Of a DNA stretch of 15,024 nt, positions 14,927 to 15,024 are shown in pieces. Under the pieces are notes generated by a model, which saw only the letters and a list, made by a program, of their open reading frames with translations, was not told the DNA's origin and searched no databases. Position 1 is the stretch's first letter, and each line of letters begins with the position of its first letter. The stretch comes from Anaerolineales bacterium (GTDB lineage Bacteria; Chloroflexota; Anaerolineae; Anaerolineales; Anaerolineaceae), in NCBI GenBank assembly GCA_020060485.1, contig JAGVAB010000055.1, forward strand, positions 1 through 15,024. Direction: 5' to 3'. Position numbers and translations under genes: made by a program.

Positions 14927-15024
14927 CATGGCTTTCTCAAAGTTAATTTTCCATTTGTTTCTTTTATTGATGGCACAAGGCCGGACGAAAGACGGTCTGT
15001 GCATCACCAGGGTTTATTCACCCC
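14927..15024. repeat. Dispersed intergenic repeat, copy 3 (cut by the window end)
   Basis: In plus orientation CATGGCTTTCTCAAAG starts a stretch that matches copy 2 (12024-12119) at most positions, including the stem 14968-15006 and GGGTTTATTCACCCC. The window ends before the terminator-like part. It lies about 105 nt upstream of the gap start codon. Confidence 0.8.

Overview
The window most likely comes from a member of the Chloroflexota, probably Anaerolineae. This rests on three envelope lipoproteins with the alanine/glutamine-rich D-L/V-Q-A-T signature and Thr-Pro linkers often seen in that class, on bacterial housekeeping genes of moderate GC content, and on the mix of neighbours. It is an inference from style, not from a marker-gene phylogeny. 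Every gene I can support reads on the minus strand, so the genomic 5'-to-3' order of expression runs from the right end to the left.

Right part (11.4-15.0 kb): gap and pgk form a glycolytic pair, with a terminator-like hairpin between them. rpsT (bS20, UUG start, good promoter) and argS follow. Middle (5.8-9.6 kb): a P-loop protein resembling cyclic 2,3-diphosphoglycerate synthetase, then obg, then nadD. Obg and nadD are separated by an intrinsic terminator and a dispersed repeat. Left-middle (3.3-5.8 kb): two tandem paralogous 303-residue lipoproteins, then a third, smaller Thr-Pro-rich lipoprotein with its own promoter. Left (0.1-3.2 kb): a tRNA-Val(GAC) gene followed by a terminator and two decayed copies of its 3' half, then an 857-residue protein joining a KAP-type P-loop NTPase to a C-terminal SUMF1/FGE-like domain.

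Three things stand out. First, the KAP-FGE fusion ends in an RGGSW...GFRLA segment in which nearly every codon is NNC. This resembles the variable region of a diversity-generating retroelement target, but no reverse transcriptase or template repeat is visible here. Second, a roughly 200-bp intergenic repeat occurs three times, at 6.6, 12.0 and 14.9 kb, always in the same orientation and just upstream of nadD, rpsT and gap. Two copies share a stem whose substitutions keep pairing only in plus-strand RNA, and the two copies that extend far enough also carry a hairpin followed by a T-run on the plus strand. Third, the tRNA-Val locus is a small array of eroded tRNA 3' ends and duplicated terminators.

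The core genes serve glycolysis (gap, pgk), translation (argS, rpsT, tRNA-Val), ribosome assembly (obg) and NAD synthesis (nadD). The KAP-FGE gene and the lipoproteins look like lineage-specific accessory or envelope functions.
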